From assembly GCA_016197405.1 (NCBI GenBank), contig JACPVR010000007.1:186001-250000 (forward strand): a stretch of 64,000 bases of DNA. The letters are read 5' to 3'. The notes beneath the pieces are model-generated. The model had not been told where the DNA came from. It searched no databases and worked only from the letters and a program-made list of their open reading frames with translations. Both the position numbers and the translations under genes were made by a program. The stretch is from Mycobacterium sp. GTDB lineage: Bacteria > Actinomycetota > Actinomycetes > Mycobacteriales > Mycobacteriaceae. The stretch's first letter is position 1, and each line of letters starts with the position of its first letter. Shown here one piece after another: positions 16,069 to 26,591 of this stretch.

Positions 16069-16869
16069 GTGGGGACTCACGTGTTGGCAGTGGCCAACCA
16101 AAAGGGCGGGGTGGCCAAGACGACGACGGTCGCGTCGCTGGGCGCGGCGATGGCCGAACAGGGGCAGCGGGTGCTGCTGGTGGATCTCGATCCCCAGGGC
16201 TGCCTGACGTTCTCCCTGGGCGTCGACCCCGACAAGCTGGCGGTATCGGTGCACGAGGTGCTGCTCGGCGATGTCGAGCCGACGGCCGCGCTGGTACCCA
16301 CCGGTGAGGGAATGACGTTGCTGCCGGCCAATATCGACCTGGCCGGCGCCGAGGCCATGCTGCTGATGCGTGCAGGCAGGGAGTACGCGCTCAAGCGGGC
16401 GCTGGCCAAGGTCAGCACTGACTTCGACGTGGTGATCATCGACTGCCCGCCGTCGTTGGGGGTTTTGACGCTCAACGGCCTGACCGCCGCCGACGATGTC
16501 ATCGTGCCGTTGCAGTGCGAGACGCTGGCCCATCGCGGGGTCGGACAGTTCCTGCGCACCGTCACCGACGTACAGCAGATCACCAACGCCGATCTGAGTC
16601 TGCTGGGCGCACTGCCCACGCTCTACGACCCGCGCACCACGCACAGCCGCGATGTGCTGCTCGATGTCGCCGACCGCTATGACCTGCCGGTGCTGGCCCC
16701 GCCGATCCCGCGCACCGTGCGTTTCGCCGAGGCGACGGCTTCCGGCTCATCGGTGCTGACCGGACGGAAGAACAAAGGCGCCAGTGCCTATCGCGAGCTG
16801 GCGACCAACCTGCTCAAGCATTGGAAGTCCGGTAAGAAGCTGCCGACCTACGCGCCCGAGGTCGGTTAG
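16069..16869 (+). CDS. ParA/Soj-like partition ATPase (orphan)
   Basis: A 266-residue deviant-Walker ATPase. The P-loop VANQKGGVAKTTT carries the signature lysine, Walker A' is LLVDLDPQGCLT and Walker B is VVIIDCPPSLG. ParA-family ATPases position DNA or protein cargo; no ParB gene or parS-like cluster adjoins it, so it is an orphan and not the chromosomal parAB pair. I chose the GTG at 16069, seven bases downstream of CAGGAT (16056-16061), consistent with a leaderless transcript; an ATG three codons upstream is possible. It converges with the next gene, with a 4-bp overlap. Confidence 0.9.
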   Translation: MGTHVLAVANQKGGVAKTTTVASLGAAMAEQGQRVLLVDLDPQGCLTFSLGVDPDKLAVSVHEVLLGDVEPTAALVPTGEGMTLLPANIDLAGAEAMLLMRAGREYALKRALAKVSTDFDVVIIDCPPSLGVLTLNGLTAADDVIVPLQCETLAHRGVGQFLRTVTDVQQITNADLSLLGALPTLYDPRTTHSRDVLLDVADRYDLPVLAPPIPRTVRFAEATASGSSVLTGRKNKGASAYRELATNLLKHWKSGKKLPTYAPEVG

Positions 16870-18092
16870 CCCAGCGCGACCAGCGTCGGCCCGCGCTGCT
16901 CGATGAGCGTGTCACCGGCCGGCGTCGGCACGATGGGCCCGTCGACGGCGGGACGCTGCACGGCGATGACGCGCTCGGCGATCCCCGTCGAACTCTGGTA
17001 GACCCCGACCCCGCCGGTGACCGGCACCAGCAGCTTGTTGGCCATCATCGCCGCAGGTCCCAGCGGTACGGCGGGCCCGTTGGCGGCGATGGTGTAGCGG
17101 TAGGTCAGCTTGTCGGAGTCGAAGACGACGACGCTGTCACCGGTCCACCAGGTGACCAGACCGCCCGCCGGTGTGGTGGCGCCGGGACGCAGACCCGCAG
17201 CTGTGGGGGCGGTGGCCAGCGGCGTGTTGGAGACCTCGGTGCCGGTCTCGTCGATGACGATGACGTGCGGCGACGGTTTGGCCTGATACACCGCGGTGCT
17301 CAGATCCGAGACCGCCAGCACCCGGGTGCCGTCGCCGGCGGTGACACCGGGCAACGGGACGTCGCGCACATCGGGCTCGTCATCCTGCTTCGACGGTTTC
17401 AGCAGCGTCAGGGTCACCTCGGGACGGTCCGGGCAGGCCCGCAGCACCGACACCGCGGTGGTGCTGGCCGCCGCCGACAGCAGATCGCAGCCCTTGCCGA
17501 CCGGCGTCTGGTTGGGCTTGAACCGTGAGTCGATCTCACCGAACGCGATGACCCGGACCATGTCGGAGCGCCAGGTCTCCAGCCGCGTCGAACCGGCCGC
17601 GAGCACCGTGGTGCCGTCGGAGGACAACACGACCTGCTTGTCGGCGTAGCCGCTGCGCGTCGGGCCCCGCTCGCCGGTGGAGGCGTCGATGGTGGTGACC
17701 TGCCCGCAGCCGCGACGGTCGGGGTAGACCGCCACCGCGGACTGGTAGATCCAGCTCACCCCGCACAGCTCGAGATCGCGGGTGTAGGTCCAGTTCACCG
17801 CGCCGGTGACGGGATCATGCCCGGCGACGGTGTGCCCGTCACCGGTGACCACCGAACCGCCGGCGACGACGGGCACGGTGGTGTGCGCGCTGGGAGCACT
17901 CCACAGCTGGCGCAGCGTGTTGGGCACTTCCTTGGCCGGCACCAGCGGTTTGGCGGTGACGGCGGCGGGATTGCTCTGGGTGGCGCGGGCGTCGCTGGTC
18001 CACCAGATCACTCCGGCGACGACCGCAACCACCAACCCGATGACTCCGGCGGCGACGAGATCGGCGCGCGTCCGGCGTTCCGGTTTGACCAT
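16866..18092 (-). CDS. Membrane-anchored beta-propeller (PQQ-repeat-like) protein
   Basis: A 408-residue protein with a short basic N terminus, one transmembrane helix at about residues 13-31 (VAAGVIGLVVAVVAGVIWW) and a long extracytoplasmic region. That region contains repeated strands such as VAGHDPVTGAVNWTY, TTIDASTGERGPT and DGTTVLAAGSTRLETW that resemble PQQ/WD-type propeller blades. Three or more cysteines (LELCGVSW, RRGCGQV, GKGCDLL) may form disulfides. It lies 14 bp after rhlE on the same strand, as in the M. tuberculosis Rv3212-Rv3211 pair. No catalytic site is visible; an envelope-associated scaffold is plausible. Confidence 0.75.
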   Translation of the reverse strand: MVKPERRTRADLVAAGVIGLVVAVVAGVIWWTSDARATQSNPAAVTAKPLVPAKEVPNTLRQLWSAPSAHTTVPVVAGGSVVTGDGHTVAGHDPVTGAVNWTYTRDLELCGVSWIYQSAVAVYPDRRGCGQVTTIDASTGERGPTRSGYADKQVVLSSDGTTVLAAGSTRLETWRSDMVRVIAFGEIDSRFKPNQTPVGKGCDLLSAAASTTAVSVLRACPDRPEVTLTLLKPSKQDDEPDVRDVPLPGVTAGDGTRVLAVSDLSTAVYQAKPSPHVIVIDETGTEVSNTPLATAPTAAGLRPGATTPAGGLVTWWTGDSVVVFDSDKLTYRYTIAANGPAVPLGPAAMMANKLLVPVTGGVGVYQSSTGIAERVIAVQRPAVDGPIVPTPAGDTLIEQRGPTLVALG

Positions 18093-18106
18093 AGGGCGTT
18101 CGGGCC

Positions 18107-19648
<1,542 letters not shown>

Positions 19649-20014
19649 GCGGTCGGGTACAGCCTTTCGTTTCAGCTCGAGGTCGTTCCGGAGCCGGATC
19701 GCTCACCGGCGCACCAGGTGTTGTCCTGATACTGCCCATGGGTTCGTCCCCGGTCCTCGTCGCGGTTCGTCACGCGCGCACGAGTTTGGGTGGAACGATT
19801 CCTGCCGCCGGGATCGTGGTGACCCCGTGCTGAATTCGCTGGCCCTGCGCTTACTGAAAGATCAGTTGGGGCGGGCCGACTGCGTGCACGCACACTTCTC
19901 AGGTAGCGGAATTACGCCACTGCCTGCCCTCATGATAGCTGCTCGCGGGCCCGGACCAGGCTTCGCGGGCATTGGCGGGTTCGCGGCGCGGCCTGCGGGC
20001 GGTGGGGAACTACA
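19649..20014 (-). promoter_or_regulatory. Long rhlE upstream leader and promoter region
   Basis: No convincing gene lies in these 366 bp. On the minus strand TATCAT (19932-19937) is a good -10 hexamer; if used, rhlE has an untranslated leader of about 275 nt. A perfect 12-bp palindrome TGCGTGCACGCA lies at 19881-19892 within it. Long structured leaders are common for DEAD-box helicase genes that regulate themselves, but no specific RNA fold could be established by eye. Confidence 0.4.
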
Positions 20015-20731
20015 GTGAACGCCATGAGTGCGTGGCAGGCGGAATCAGCGGAACCGGTGACCGATAAGCCCTCCGCGCAGTCCCGGGTACCCGCCGATCA
20101 CCCCGGCATCGTGGAGCTTTTCGCACTGCTGGCCTACGGCGAGGTGGCCGCCTTCTACCGGCTCACCGAGGAGGCGCGGATGGCGCCCAACCTCAATGGC
20201 CGGATCAACCTGGCCCGGATGGCCGCCGCCGAGATGGGCCATTACGAACTTCTGCGCGAAGCCCTGCTCAGCAGGGGTGTCGACGTGGTCCCGGCGATTT
20301 CGCGGTACGCGCCGGCGTTGGAGAACTATCACCGGCTGACCACCCCGAGCACCTGGCTGGAGGCATTGGTCAAGACCTATGTCGGTGACGCCCTGGCGGC
20401 GGATTTCTACCTCGAGATCGCCGACCTGCTGCCCGATGAGATCGCCGAGGTGGTGCGCGGTGTGCTCGCCGAGACCGGTCACTCCCAGTTCGTGGTCGCC
20501 GAGGTGCGCGCCGCCGTCGCCGCCAGCGATATGCAGCGCAGCCGGTTGGCGTTGTGGTCGCGCCGGCTGCTGGGGGAGGCCATCACGCAGGCGCAGTATG
20601 TGATGGCCGATCACGACGAGCTGGTGGACCTGGTGGTGTCGGGAACCGACGGGCTGGGCCGGATGACCGAGTTCTTCGCGCGGCTGCAGCGCACCCACGC
20701 CGACCGGATGACCGAACTCGGGCTGGGCTGA
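20015..20731 (+). CDS. Ferritin-like-fold protein
   Basis: A 238-residue, almost entirely helical protein related to the ferritin-like and tRNA-hydroxylase-like families. Candidate di-iron or structural residues are spaced as in a four-helix bundle: ALLAYGEVAAFYRL, MAAAEMGHYELLRE (E-x-x-H), YVGDALAADFYLEIAD and VLAETGHSQFV (E-x-x-H). The two E-x-x-H motifs suggest it can still bind a di-iron centre. GTG 20015 has a GGGGA site six bases upstream; ATG 20024 is the alternative. It corresponds by position to the conserved hypothetical Rv3210c. Function unknown. Confidence 0.75.
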   Translation: MNAMSAWQAESAEPVTDKPSAQSRVPADHPGIVELFALLAYGEVAAFYRLTEEARMAPNLNGRINLARMAAAEMGHYELLREALLSRGVDVVPAISRYAPALENYHRLTTPSTWLEALVKTYVGDALAADFYLEIADLLPDEIAEVVRGVLAETGHSQFVVAEVRAAVAASDMQRSRLALWSRRLLGEAITQAQYVMADHDELVDLVVSGTDGLGRMTEFFARLQRTHADRMTELGLG

Positions 20732-20732
20732 C

Positions 20733-21632
20733 TCAGGGGTTGCAGGTCGCGACGGCCGAGTTGGTGGCCGATGCGGCGATGGTGGCTCCCGCGCCGTCGG
20801 TGATGGTGCAGTTGAGCTGCCCAGTCAGGCTGGTGGCGGTGACCGATTTGGTCTCCACACCGGGGTTGAGCACCACGGTCCTCGACCACGGCAGTGCCAC
20901 GTTGATATCGGCACGCGGGAAGCCCTGCTCGTCGGAGTAGATGACGGTGACCAGATCGAACAGCTGCCGGCTACCGGTCACGTTGTAGGTGACGGTCGGT
21001 CCCGGCGCGACGCCCTCGGGCAGCGGTGGCGGCGGCGCGGGCTGGGCGGCCGGCGGATTCGTCACGGTCACAATGGTTTCCGGTGGCAGCTCGGCCACCG
21101 GTGCCGGTGCGCTGGGGGGCACGGTGGCGATCACGGTGCGCGGTGTCGTGGAGATGGCGTCCTGGACGGGTTTCTGCGACGAGGTGACAGCCGTCGTGGT
21201 GGAGGAGTCGTCGCCGCGGGTGGCGAAGACTATCGCGACGACCGCGACGAGCAGTACTGCGCCGGCGACGCCGGCGATCAGCCGCCAGCGGGGGTCGTCC
21301 CAGAACCGGTAGTTGTCGTCGTAGTCGTCGTAATCCTCGAACTCGTCGTCTTCGTAGTTGGTTGTGTAATCGCCGGCGGGTGGTTCGTAGGTGTCGGTGG
21401 CGGTACCGGCGTACCCGCTATAGCTGCCGTATCCGGCAGATTCGGCATAGCTGTTGCCCGCGCGGTAGCCGCCGCTGAGATACGGGTTGCCGGTCGATGC
21501 GTAGGTGCTGGCTGCTTCGCGGTCGTCGGTGCGACCGGGGGTGGCGATGACCTCGGTGTGATCGGCGGCGGGGGGTCGCCCGGCGCGCGGCGTGCCGGCG
21601 TCGTCAGGCCCGTTCCAGTACGACTTGCTCAT
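20733..21632 (-). CDS. MmpS-like C-terminal domain protein with long disordered cytoplasmic region
   Basis: A 299-residue protein. Residues 1 to about 115 are low-complexity (Tyr/Gly/Ser-rich, then an acidic DEFEDYDDYDD run). One transmembrane helix follows (about 120-143, LIAGVAGAVLLVAVVAIVFA), then a Thr/Pro-rich linker and a C-terminal domain of about 90 residues (TVTYNVTGSRQLFDLVTVIYSD, LPWSRTVVLN, LNCTITDGAG) like the periplasmic domain of MmpS accessory proteins. No MmpL transporter lies beside it in the window. It corresponds by position to Rv3209. The role is probably envelope-related; partner unknown. Confidence 0.75.
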   Translation of the reverse strand: MSKSYWNGPDDAGTPRAGRPPAADHTEVIATPGRTDDREAASTYASTGNPYLSGGYRAGNSYAESAGYGSYSGYAGTATDTYEPPAGDYTTNYEDDEFEDYDDYDDNYRFWDDPRWRLIAGVAGAVLLVAVVAIVFATRGDDSSTTTAVTSSQKPVQDAISTTPRTVIATVPPSAPAPVAELPPETIVTVTNPPAAQPAPPPPLPEGVAPGPTVTYNVTGSRQLFDLVTVIYSDEQGFPRADINVALPWSRTVVLNPGVETKSVTATSLTGQLNCTITDGAGATIAASATNSAVATCNP

Positions 21633-21899
21633 CGCGTCACCACCGGTATCGATTTAACATTCGTCACTTGCGTAACTTTCTTAACGCCGATCGTATGCGC
21701 GTAGGAGGCGCTCAGGCGGGCAAGACGCCGGTGTGTCGGCCCTGCAGTCCGCGGCGACCGCGGCGTCATCGCTGGTTGCGAGCACATTCGCTGACCGCGA
21801 AACGCCTGAGGCCGAGTAACGTGGCCGCGTCCATTAGCCTGCTTGAATACGAGCCGCCCTCAGGGCGGATTCGAACGGAACGTCAACGGAAGGGTCCAC
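21633..21899. promoter_or_regulatory. Divergent upstream region of the MmpS-like and DUF3107 genes
   Basis: No gene is supported in this 267-bp gap. A perfect 7-bp inverted repeat CCGCCCT / AGGGCGG (21854-21860 / 21862-21868), separated by one base, lies 32 bp before the DUF3107 start, as a possible operator or small leader hairpin. A GGAAGGG ribosome site (21888-21894) precedes the GTG at 21900. Confidence 0.35.
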
Positions 21900-22169
21900 G
21901 TGGAGGTCAAGATCGGTGTCACGGACAGCCCGCGCGAAATCATCTTCAGCACCGCGCAGGCCCCCGCTGAGCTGGAGAAGCTGGTCGTCTCCGCGCTGAC
22001 GCCGGGCGAGAACGGCACCTCGGTGCTCAACCTCACCGACGAGAAGGGCCGCCGCTTCTTCGTGCAGTCCGCCCGCATCGCCTATGTCGAGCTGGGCCCC
22101 GCGGACGGCCGCCGGGTCGGCTTCGGTATCGGCGAAGGCCCGGTCACCCCGCCCATCACCGCCGACTAG
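21900..22169 (+). CDS. DUF3107 small protein (TB9.4-like)
   Basis: An 89-residue conserved actinobacterial protein (VEVKIGVTDSPREIIFSTAQ..., RRFFVQSARIAYVELG). It matches my memory of the M. tuberculosis TB9.4 antigen Rv3208A in length and in the N- and middle parts. The GTG at 21900 has a GGAAGGG site and gives the normal N terminus. No catalytic motif, signal peptide or membrane segment is visible; function unknown. It converges with the following TetR gene, with a palindromic terminator between. Confidence 0.85.
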   Translation: MEVKIGVTDSPREIIFSTAQAPAELEKLVVSALTPGENGTSVLNLTDEKGRRFFVQSARIAYVELGPADGRRVGFGIGEGPVTPPITAD

Positions 22170-22179
22170 CGGAGCTGCC

Positions 22180-22938
<759 letters not shown>

Positions 22939-23035
22939 CTACTACTGGCGTGAAGCAATAGCGGTCTAGGCAGGTCGCGCGCCTGTACGGGCGCGCCGAG
23001 GCTGCGTGATGCGCCGTTTATGCCATCCTGGGTCG

Positions 23036-24085
23036 GTGACCTACGACCCGGGACGTCGCGGGGACAACCGCGTTCCGGTGCTTCGCAGCGAGTGGCGCGA
23101 ACCCCTGCGTGCCCAACGTGACCCGCTGGCAGAAGATGCCGGACGGGTCCGGGTCAACCGCGAAGAGCGGCCGCAGTGGCGTAAACAGAGCTGGCTGGGC
23201 CGGTTCGTGTCGACCTACGGCTGGCGGGCGTACGCGCTGCCGATCCTGGCCGTCGTCACGGTGCTGGTGGTCTATCAAACCGTCGTCGGCGCCAGGACTC
23301 AGGCGCCCGCGCCCGCTGTCGACACCGTGCAGGCGCCACCGACGATCGGTTCGGAGGGCACCGCAATCATCGGCGCCCCGCCCCGCGGGCTGACGCAGTT
23401 CGACGTCAACCTGCCGACCGGGATCCTGCCGGACGGCGGGCCGTTCACCGAGGCCGGAGCCAAGACCTGGCATGTGGTTCCCGGTGCCGACCCCAAGGTG
23501 GGTGAGGGCACCGCTCGGGTCTTCACCTACACCATCGAGGTCGAAGACGGTGTCGACACCACGAGCTACGGCGGCGACGAGGGCTTCGCCCGGATGGTCA
23601 GCCAGACCCTGGGCAACCCGAAGAGCTGGATCCACAACCCCCAGTTCGCCTTCCTTCGGGTCGACGACACCTCCGATGCGCCACCCGATTTCCGGGTGTC
23701 GCTGACCTCGCCGATGACGGTGCGGGAAGGCTGCGGATACGAGATTCAGCTGGAGGCGTCCTGCTACAACCCGGCCTACCCGCCGGTGTCGGGCGCAGCC
23801 GTCGAGCAGCGGGTGTTCCTCAACGAAGCCCGTTGGGTGCGCGGCGCGGTGCCGTTCCAGGGTGATATCGGGTCGTACCGGCAGTACCTGGTCAACCACG
23901 AGGTCGGCCACGCCATCGGCTATCAGCACCACGAACCGTGCGACAACAACGGCGCGCTGGCGCCGGTGATGATGCAGCAGACGTTCTCCACCGCCAACAA
24001 CGACGCCGCGAAGTTCGACCCCGAGTGGGTGCCGGCCGACGGCAAGGTGTGCCGCTTCAACCCCTGGCCGTATCCGATCGCGTGA
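23036..24085 (+). CDS. DUF3152 membrane-anchored putative zinc metalloprotease
   Basis: A 349-residue protein with a cytoplasmic basic N terminus, one transmembrane helix (about residues 65-82, ALPILAVVTVLVVYQTVV) and an extracytoplasmic domain that ends with a gluzincin-like site NHEVGHAIGYQHHEPC; His288 opens H-E-V-G-H. Four or more cysteines (GCGYEIQLEASC, EPCDNN, VCRFN) could form disulfides, as expected outside the cytoplasm. GTG 23036 lies six bases after CATCCT (23024-23029), so the mRNA may be leaderless. Corresponds to Rv3207c. The substrate is unknown. Confidence 0.82.
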   Translation: MTYDPGRRGDNRVPVLRSEWREPLRAQRDPLAEDAGRVRVNREERPQWRKQSWLGRFVSTYGWRAYALPILAVVTVLVVYQTVVGARTQAPAPAVDTVQAPPTIGSEGTAIIGAPPRGLTQFDVNLPTGILPDGGPFTEAGAKTWHVVPGADPKVGEGTARVFTYTIEVEDGVDTTSYGGDEGFARMVSQTLGNPKSWIHNPQFAFLRVDDTSDAPPDFRVSLTSPMTVREGCGYEIQLEASCYNPAYPPVSGAAVEQRVFLNEARWVRGAVPFQGDIGSYRQYLVNHEVGHAIGYQHHEPCDNNGALAPVMMQQTFSTANNDAAKFDPEWVPADGKVCRFNPWPYPIA

Positions 24086-24186
24086 CGGCGAACCCGCCGA
24101 GAGGGAAGCTCCCGGCGGCGATTGTCGTTGTGCGAAGGGACCTGATCTGATGGTGATCCAGGCACCCCCCGACGGAGGAGACAACG

Positions 24187-25362
24187 GTGACTTCGTTGCC
24201 GCCGCTGGTCGCACCAGCAGCCGAGCTCACACGTGAAGAGGTCGCCCGCTACAGCAGGCACCTGATCATTCCCGACCTGGGGGTCGACGGCCAGAAACGG
24301 TTGAAGAACGCCCGGGTGCTGGTGATCGGCGCGGGCGGTCTCGGCTCGCCGACGCTGATGTACCTGGCCGCCGCGGGCGTCGGCACGATCGGCATCGTCG
24401 AATTCGACGTCGTCGACGAATCCAATCTGCAGCGGCAGATCATCCACGGCCAATCCGATATCGGCCGGTCCAAGGCCCAGAGCGCGCGCGATTCCCTCCT
24501 CGAGATCAATCCGCTGGTCGATGTCGTGCTGCACGAGCTGCGGCTGGAACCCGACAACGCCGTGGAGCTCTTCGAGCGCTACGACCTGATCCTGGACGGC
24601 ACCGACAACTTCGCGACCCGCTACCTGGTCAACGACGCCGCGGTACTGGCAGGCAAGCCCTACGTATGGGGGTCGATCTACCGGTTCGAGGGCCAGGTCT
24701 CGGTGTTCTGGGAGGACGCCCCGGACGGTCTGGGCCTGAACTACCGCGACCTCTATCCCGAACCGCCGCCGCCGGGCATGGTGCCGTCCTGCGCCGAGGG
24801 CGGTGTGCTGGGCATCCTGTGCGCCTCCATCGCGTCGGTGATGGGCACCGAGGCGATCAAGCTGATCACCGGTATCGGCGATCCGCTGCTGGGCCGGCTG
24901 ATGGTCTACGACGCGCTCGACATGACCTACCGCACCATCAAGATCCGCAAGGACCCGGCGACGCCCAAGATCACCGGGCTGATCGACTACGAGGCGTTTT
25001 GCGGTGTGGTCTCCGAAGATGCGGCCGAGGCCGCCAAGAACGCCACCATCACCCCGCGCGAGCTTCGTGATCTGCTGGATTCGGACCGCAAGATCGCTCT
25101 CATCGATGTCCGCGAGCCCGTCGAATGGGATATCAACCACATCGACGGTGCCGAGCTGATCCCGAAGTCGACGCTGGAGTCCGGCGCCGGCCTGGCGAAG
25201 CTCCCACACGACCGCATCCCGGTTCTGTACTGCAAGACCGGCGTGCGGTCGGCCGAAGCGCTGGCCGCGGTGAAGAAGGCCGGTTTCTCCGATGCGCTGC
25301 ACCTGCAGGGCGGTATCACGGCATGGGCGACGCAGTTCGAGCCCGACATGGTGATGTACTGA
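24187..25362 (+). CDS. moeZ: Adenylyltransferase/sulfurtransferase MoeZ
   Basis: A 391-residue fusion of a ThiF/MoeB-type E1 domain (residues 1 to about 260) and a C-terminal rhodanese domain (about 290-391). ATP-binding GAGGLGSP and the arginine motif NLQRQIIH are visible; the sulfur-carrying cysteine is in VLYCKTGVRSAE. MoeZ proteins adenylate and thiocarboxylate ubiquitin-like sulfur carriers used for molybdopterin and cysteine (CysO) synthesis in mycobacteria. It begins with GTG 24187 after a strong CGGAGGAGA ribosome site. No sulfur-carrier gene lies nearby, so it probably serves several in trans. Confidence 0.93.
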   Translation: MTSLPPLVAPAAELTREEVARYSRHLIIPDLGVDGQKRLKNARVLVIGAGGLGSPTLMYLAAAGVGTIGIVEFDVVDESNLQRQIIHGQSDIGRSKAQSARDSLLEINPLVDVVLHELRLEPDNAVELFERYDLILDGTDNFATRYLVNDAAVLAGKPYVWGSIYRFEGQVSVFWEDAPDGLGLNYRDLYPEPPPPGMVPSCAEGGVLGILCASIASVMGTEAIKLITGIGDPLLGRLMVYDALDMTYRTIKIRKDPATPKITGLIDYEAFCGVVSEDAAEAAKNATITPRELRDLLDSDRKIALIDVREPVEWDINHIDGAELIPKSTLESGAGLAKLPHDRIPVLYCKTGVRSAEALAAVKKAGFSDALHLQGGITAWATQFEPDMVMY

Positions 25363-25393
25363 TCGTTCTTTGCGACACAGCTGGTCAGCGCCC

Positions 25394-25414
25394 CGGTGCC
25401 GGGCATCGGCACCG
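25394..25414 (+). terminator. Hairpin after moeZ
   Basis: CGGTGCCG (25394-25401) and CGGCACCG (25407-25414) form a perfect 8-bp stem with a five-base loop in the 65-bp gap after moeZ. A new -10 TAGGGT (25416-25421) follows at once. It may end moeZ transcription, but no U-tract is present. Confidence 0.4.
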
Positions 25415-25427
25415 CTAGGGTGACGGG

Positions 25428-26282
25428 GTGACTGTCGAACCGCCACCCGAGCACGTCCTGGTGGCATTTGGGCTGGGCGGATCACGACCCGCCCCCTTGG
25501 GTGCGGGCTGGGAGGGCGGCTGGCGCTGCGGTGAAGTCGTGCTGTCCGTGGTCGCCGACCACGCCAGGGCCGCCTGGTCGGCCAAGGTCCGCGAAACACT
25601 CTTCGTCGACGGGGCCCGGCTGGCCCGCCCGGTGCGCTCCACCGACGGCCGGTTCGTGGTGTCGGGCTGGCGCGCGGACACCTTCGTGTCCGGTTCGCCC
25701 GAACCGCGCCACGACGAGGTGGTGTCGGTGGGGGTGCGGCTGCACGAGGCCACCGCCAAGCTGGAGCGGCCCCGATTCCTGACGCAGCACCCGGTCGCGC
25801 CCTGGGCCGACGTGGACGTCTTCAACGCCGCCGACCGTGCGGCCTGGGAGGAACGTCCGCTGCACTCGCTGCCGTCGGGGGCACGGATCTCTCCCGGGTC
25901 GGCCGACGGGCAGCGTTCGGTCGATCTGATCAATCAGCTTGCCGGACTGCGCAAACCGACCAAGAGCGCCAATCAGCTTGTGCACGGCGACCTGTACGGG
26001 ACAGTGCTGTTCGCCGGTACCGCGGCACCGGGTATCACCGATATCACCCCGTACTGGCGGCCGGCGTCCTGGGCGGCAGGTGTCGTCGTGGTGGATGCAC
26101 TGGCGTGGGGTGAGGCCGACGACGGCCTCATCGAACGGTGGAACGCGCTGCCGGAGTGGCCACAGATGTTGTTGCGCGCCTTGATGTTCCGTTTGGCGGT
26201 ACATGCGTTGCATCCCCGTGCGACGGCATCGGCGTTCCCGGGGCTGGCCCGTACCGCCGCATTGGTCCGGCTGGCGCTCTAG
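25428..26282 (+). CDS. TIGR02569-type conserved actinobacterial protein (kinase-like fold)
   Basis: A 284-residue protein resembling the actinobacterial TIGR02569 family. LVHGDLYGTVLF followed by ITDITPYWRP resembles the catalytic loop (HGDLH-x-x-N) and the D-x-D metal site of aminoglycoside phosphotransferase-like kinases, but the usual Asn is replaced and the Asp-Phe-Glu type motif is altered, so activity is doubtful. GTG 25428 is six bases after TAGGGT, a leaderless arrangement. It converges with the alkyltransferase-like gene, overlapping by four bases. Corresponds to Rv3205c; function unknown. Confidence 0.72.
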   Translation: MTVEPPPEHVLVAFGLGGSRPAPLGAGWEGGWRCGEVVLSVVADHARAAWSAKVRETLFVDGARLARPVRSTDGRFVVSGWRADTFVSGSPEPRHDEVVSVGVRLHEATAKLERPRFLTQHPVAPWADVDVFNAADRAAWEERPLHSLPSGARISPGSADGQRSVDLINQLAGLRKPTKSANQLVHGDLYGTVLFAGTAAPGITDITPYWRPASWAAGVVVVDALAWGEADDGLIERWNALPEWPQMLLRALMFRLAVHALHPRATASAFPGLARTAALVRLAL

Positions 26283-26590
26283 TCCGGGAATTCGTGGCGG
26301 ACCGAGTTCTGACCGCTCAGTGCCACCCGGCCGTCGCGGGCCAACACGCCCTCGGCGCGCAGCAGCTCCAGTTGGCGGGTGCTCAGGTGCGGCGCCGGCC
26401 GGCCCGAGGCCCGGATGACCCGGTGCCAGGGCAGATCGGAGGAGTCGGTGCGCATGATCCATGCCACGATCCGCGGGCTGGAAAGTGCTGCCGCAGCGGC
26501 GATGTCACCGTAGGTGGTGACCCGGCCCGGCGGTACCGCGGCAACCAGTGCTCGCACCCGCTCGACCTGTTCGTCGGTGATGGCGGCCAT
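26279..26590 (-). CDS. Alkyltransferase-like (ATL) protein, MGMT family without the acceptor cysteine
   Basis: A 103-residue protein homologous to the DNA-binding domain of O6-alkylguanine-DNA alkyltransferases (VPPGRVTTYGDIAAAAAL, the arginine-finger region SPRIVAWIM, then LPWHRVIRASGR). Where active enzymes have Pro-Cys-His-Arg, this has Pro-Trp-His-Arg, so it cannot accept an alkyl group. Such ATL proteins bind alkylated bases, flip them out and hand them to nucleotide excision repair. ATG 26590 gives the usual short N terminus; the upstream frame is a shadow of the hydrolase. It follows the hydrolase gene by one base. Confidence 0.85.
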   Translation of the reverse strand: MAAITDEQVERVRALVAAVPPGRVTTYGDIAAAAALSSPRIVAWIMRTDSSDLPWHRVIRASGRPAPHLSTRQLELLRAEGVLARDGRVALSGQNSVRHEFPD

Positions 26591-26591
26591 C

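Noticed and set aside
16069..16869. Chromosomal parA with an origin of replication nearby
   Set aside because: No parB, gidB, dnaA or parS-like cluster is present; this is the orphan ParA-like gene beside the entC group.
19672..19893. A 73-codon minus-strand ORF in the rhlE leader
   Set aside because: No ribosome site, Arg/Ser/Thr/Gly-rich random-looking product, and a start inside a palindrome; I treat the region as untranslated leader.
23923..25599. A 558-codon minus-strand frame opposite moeZ and its neighbours
   Set aside because: It spans several real plus-strand genes and has shadow-like composition.
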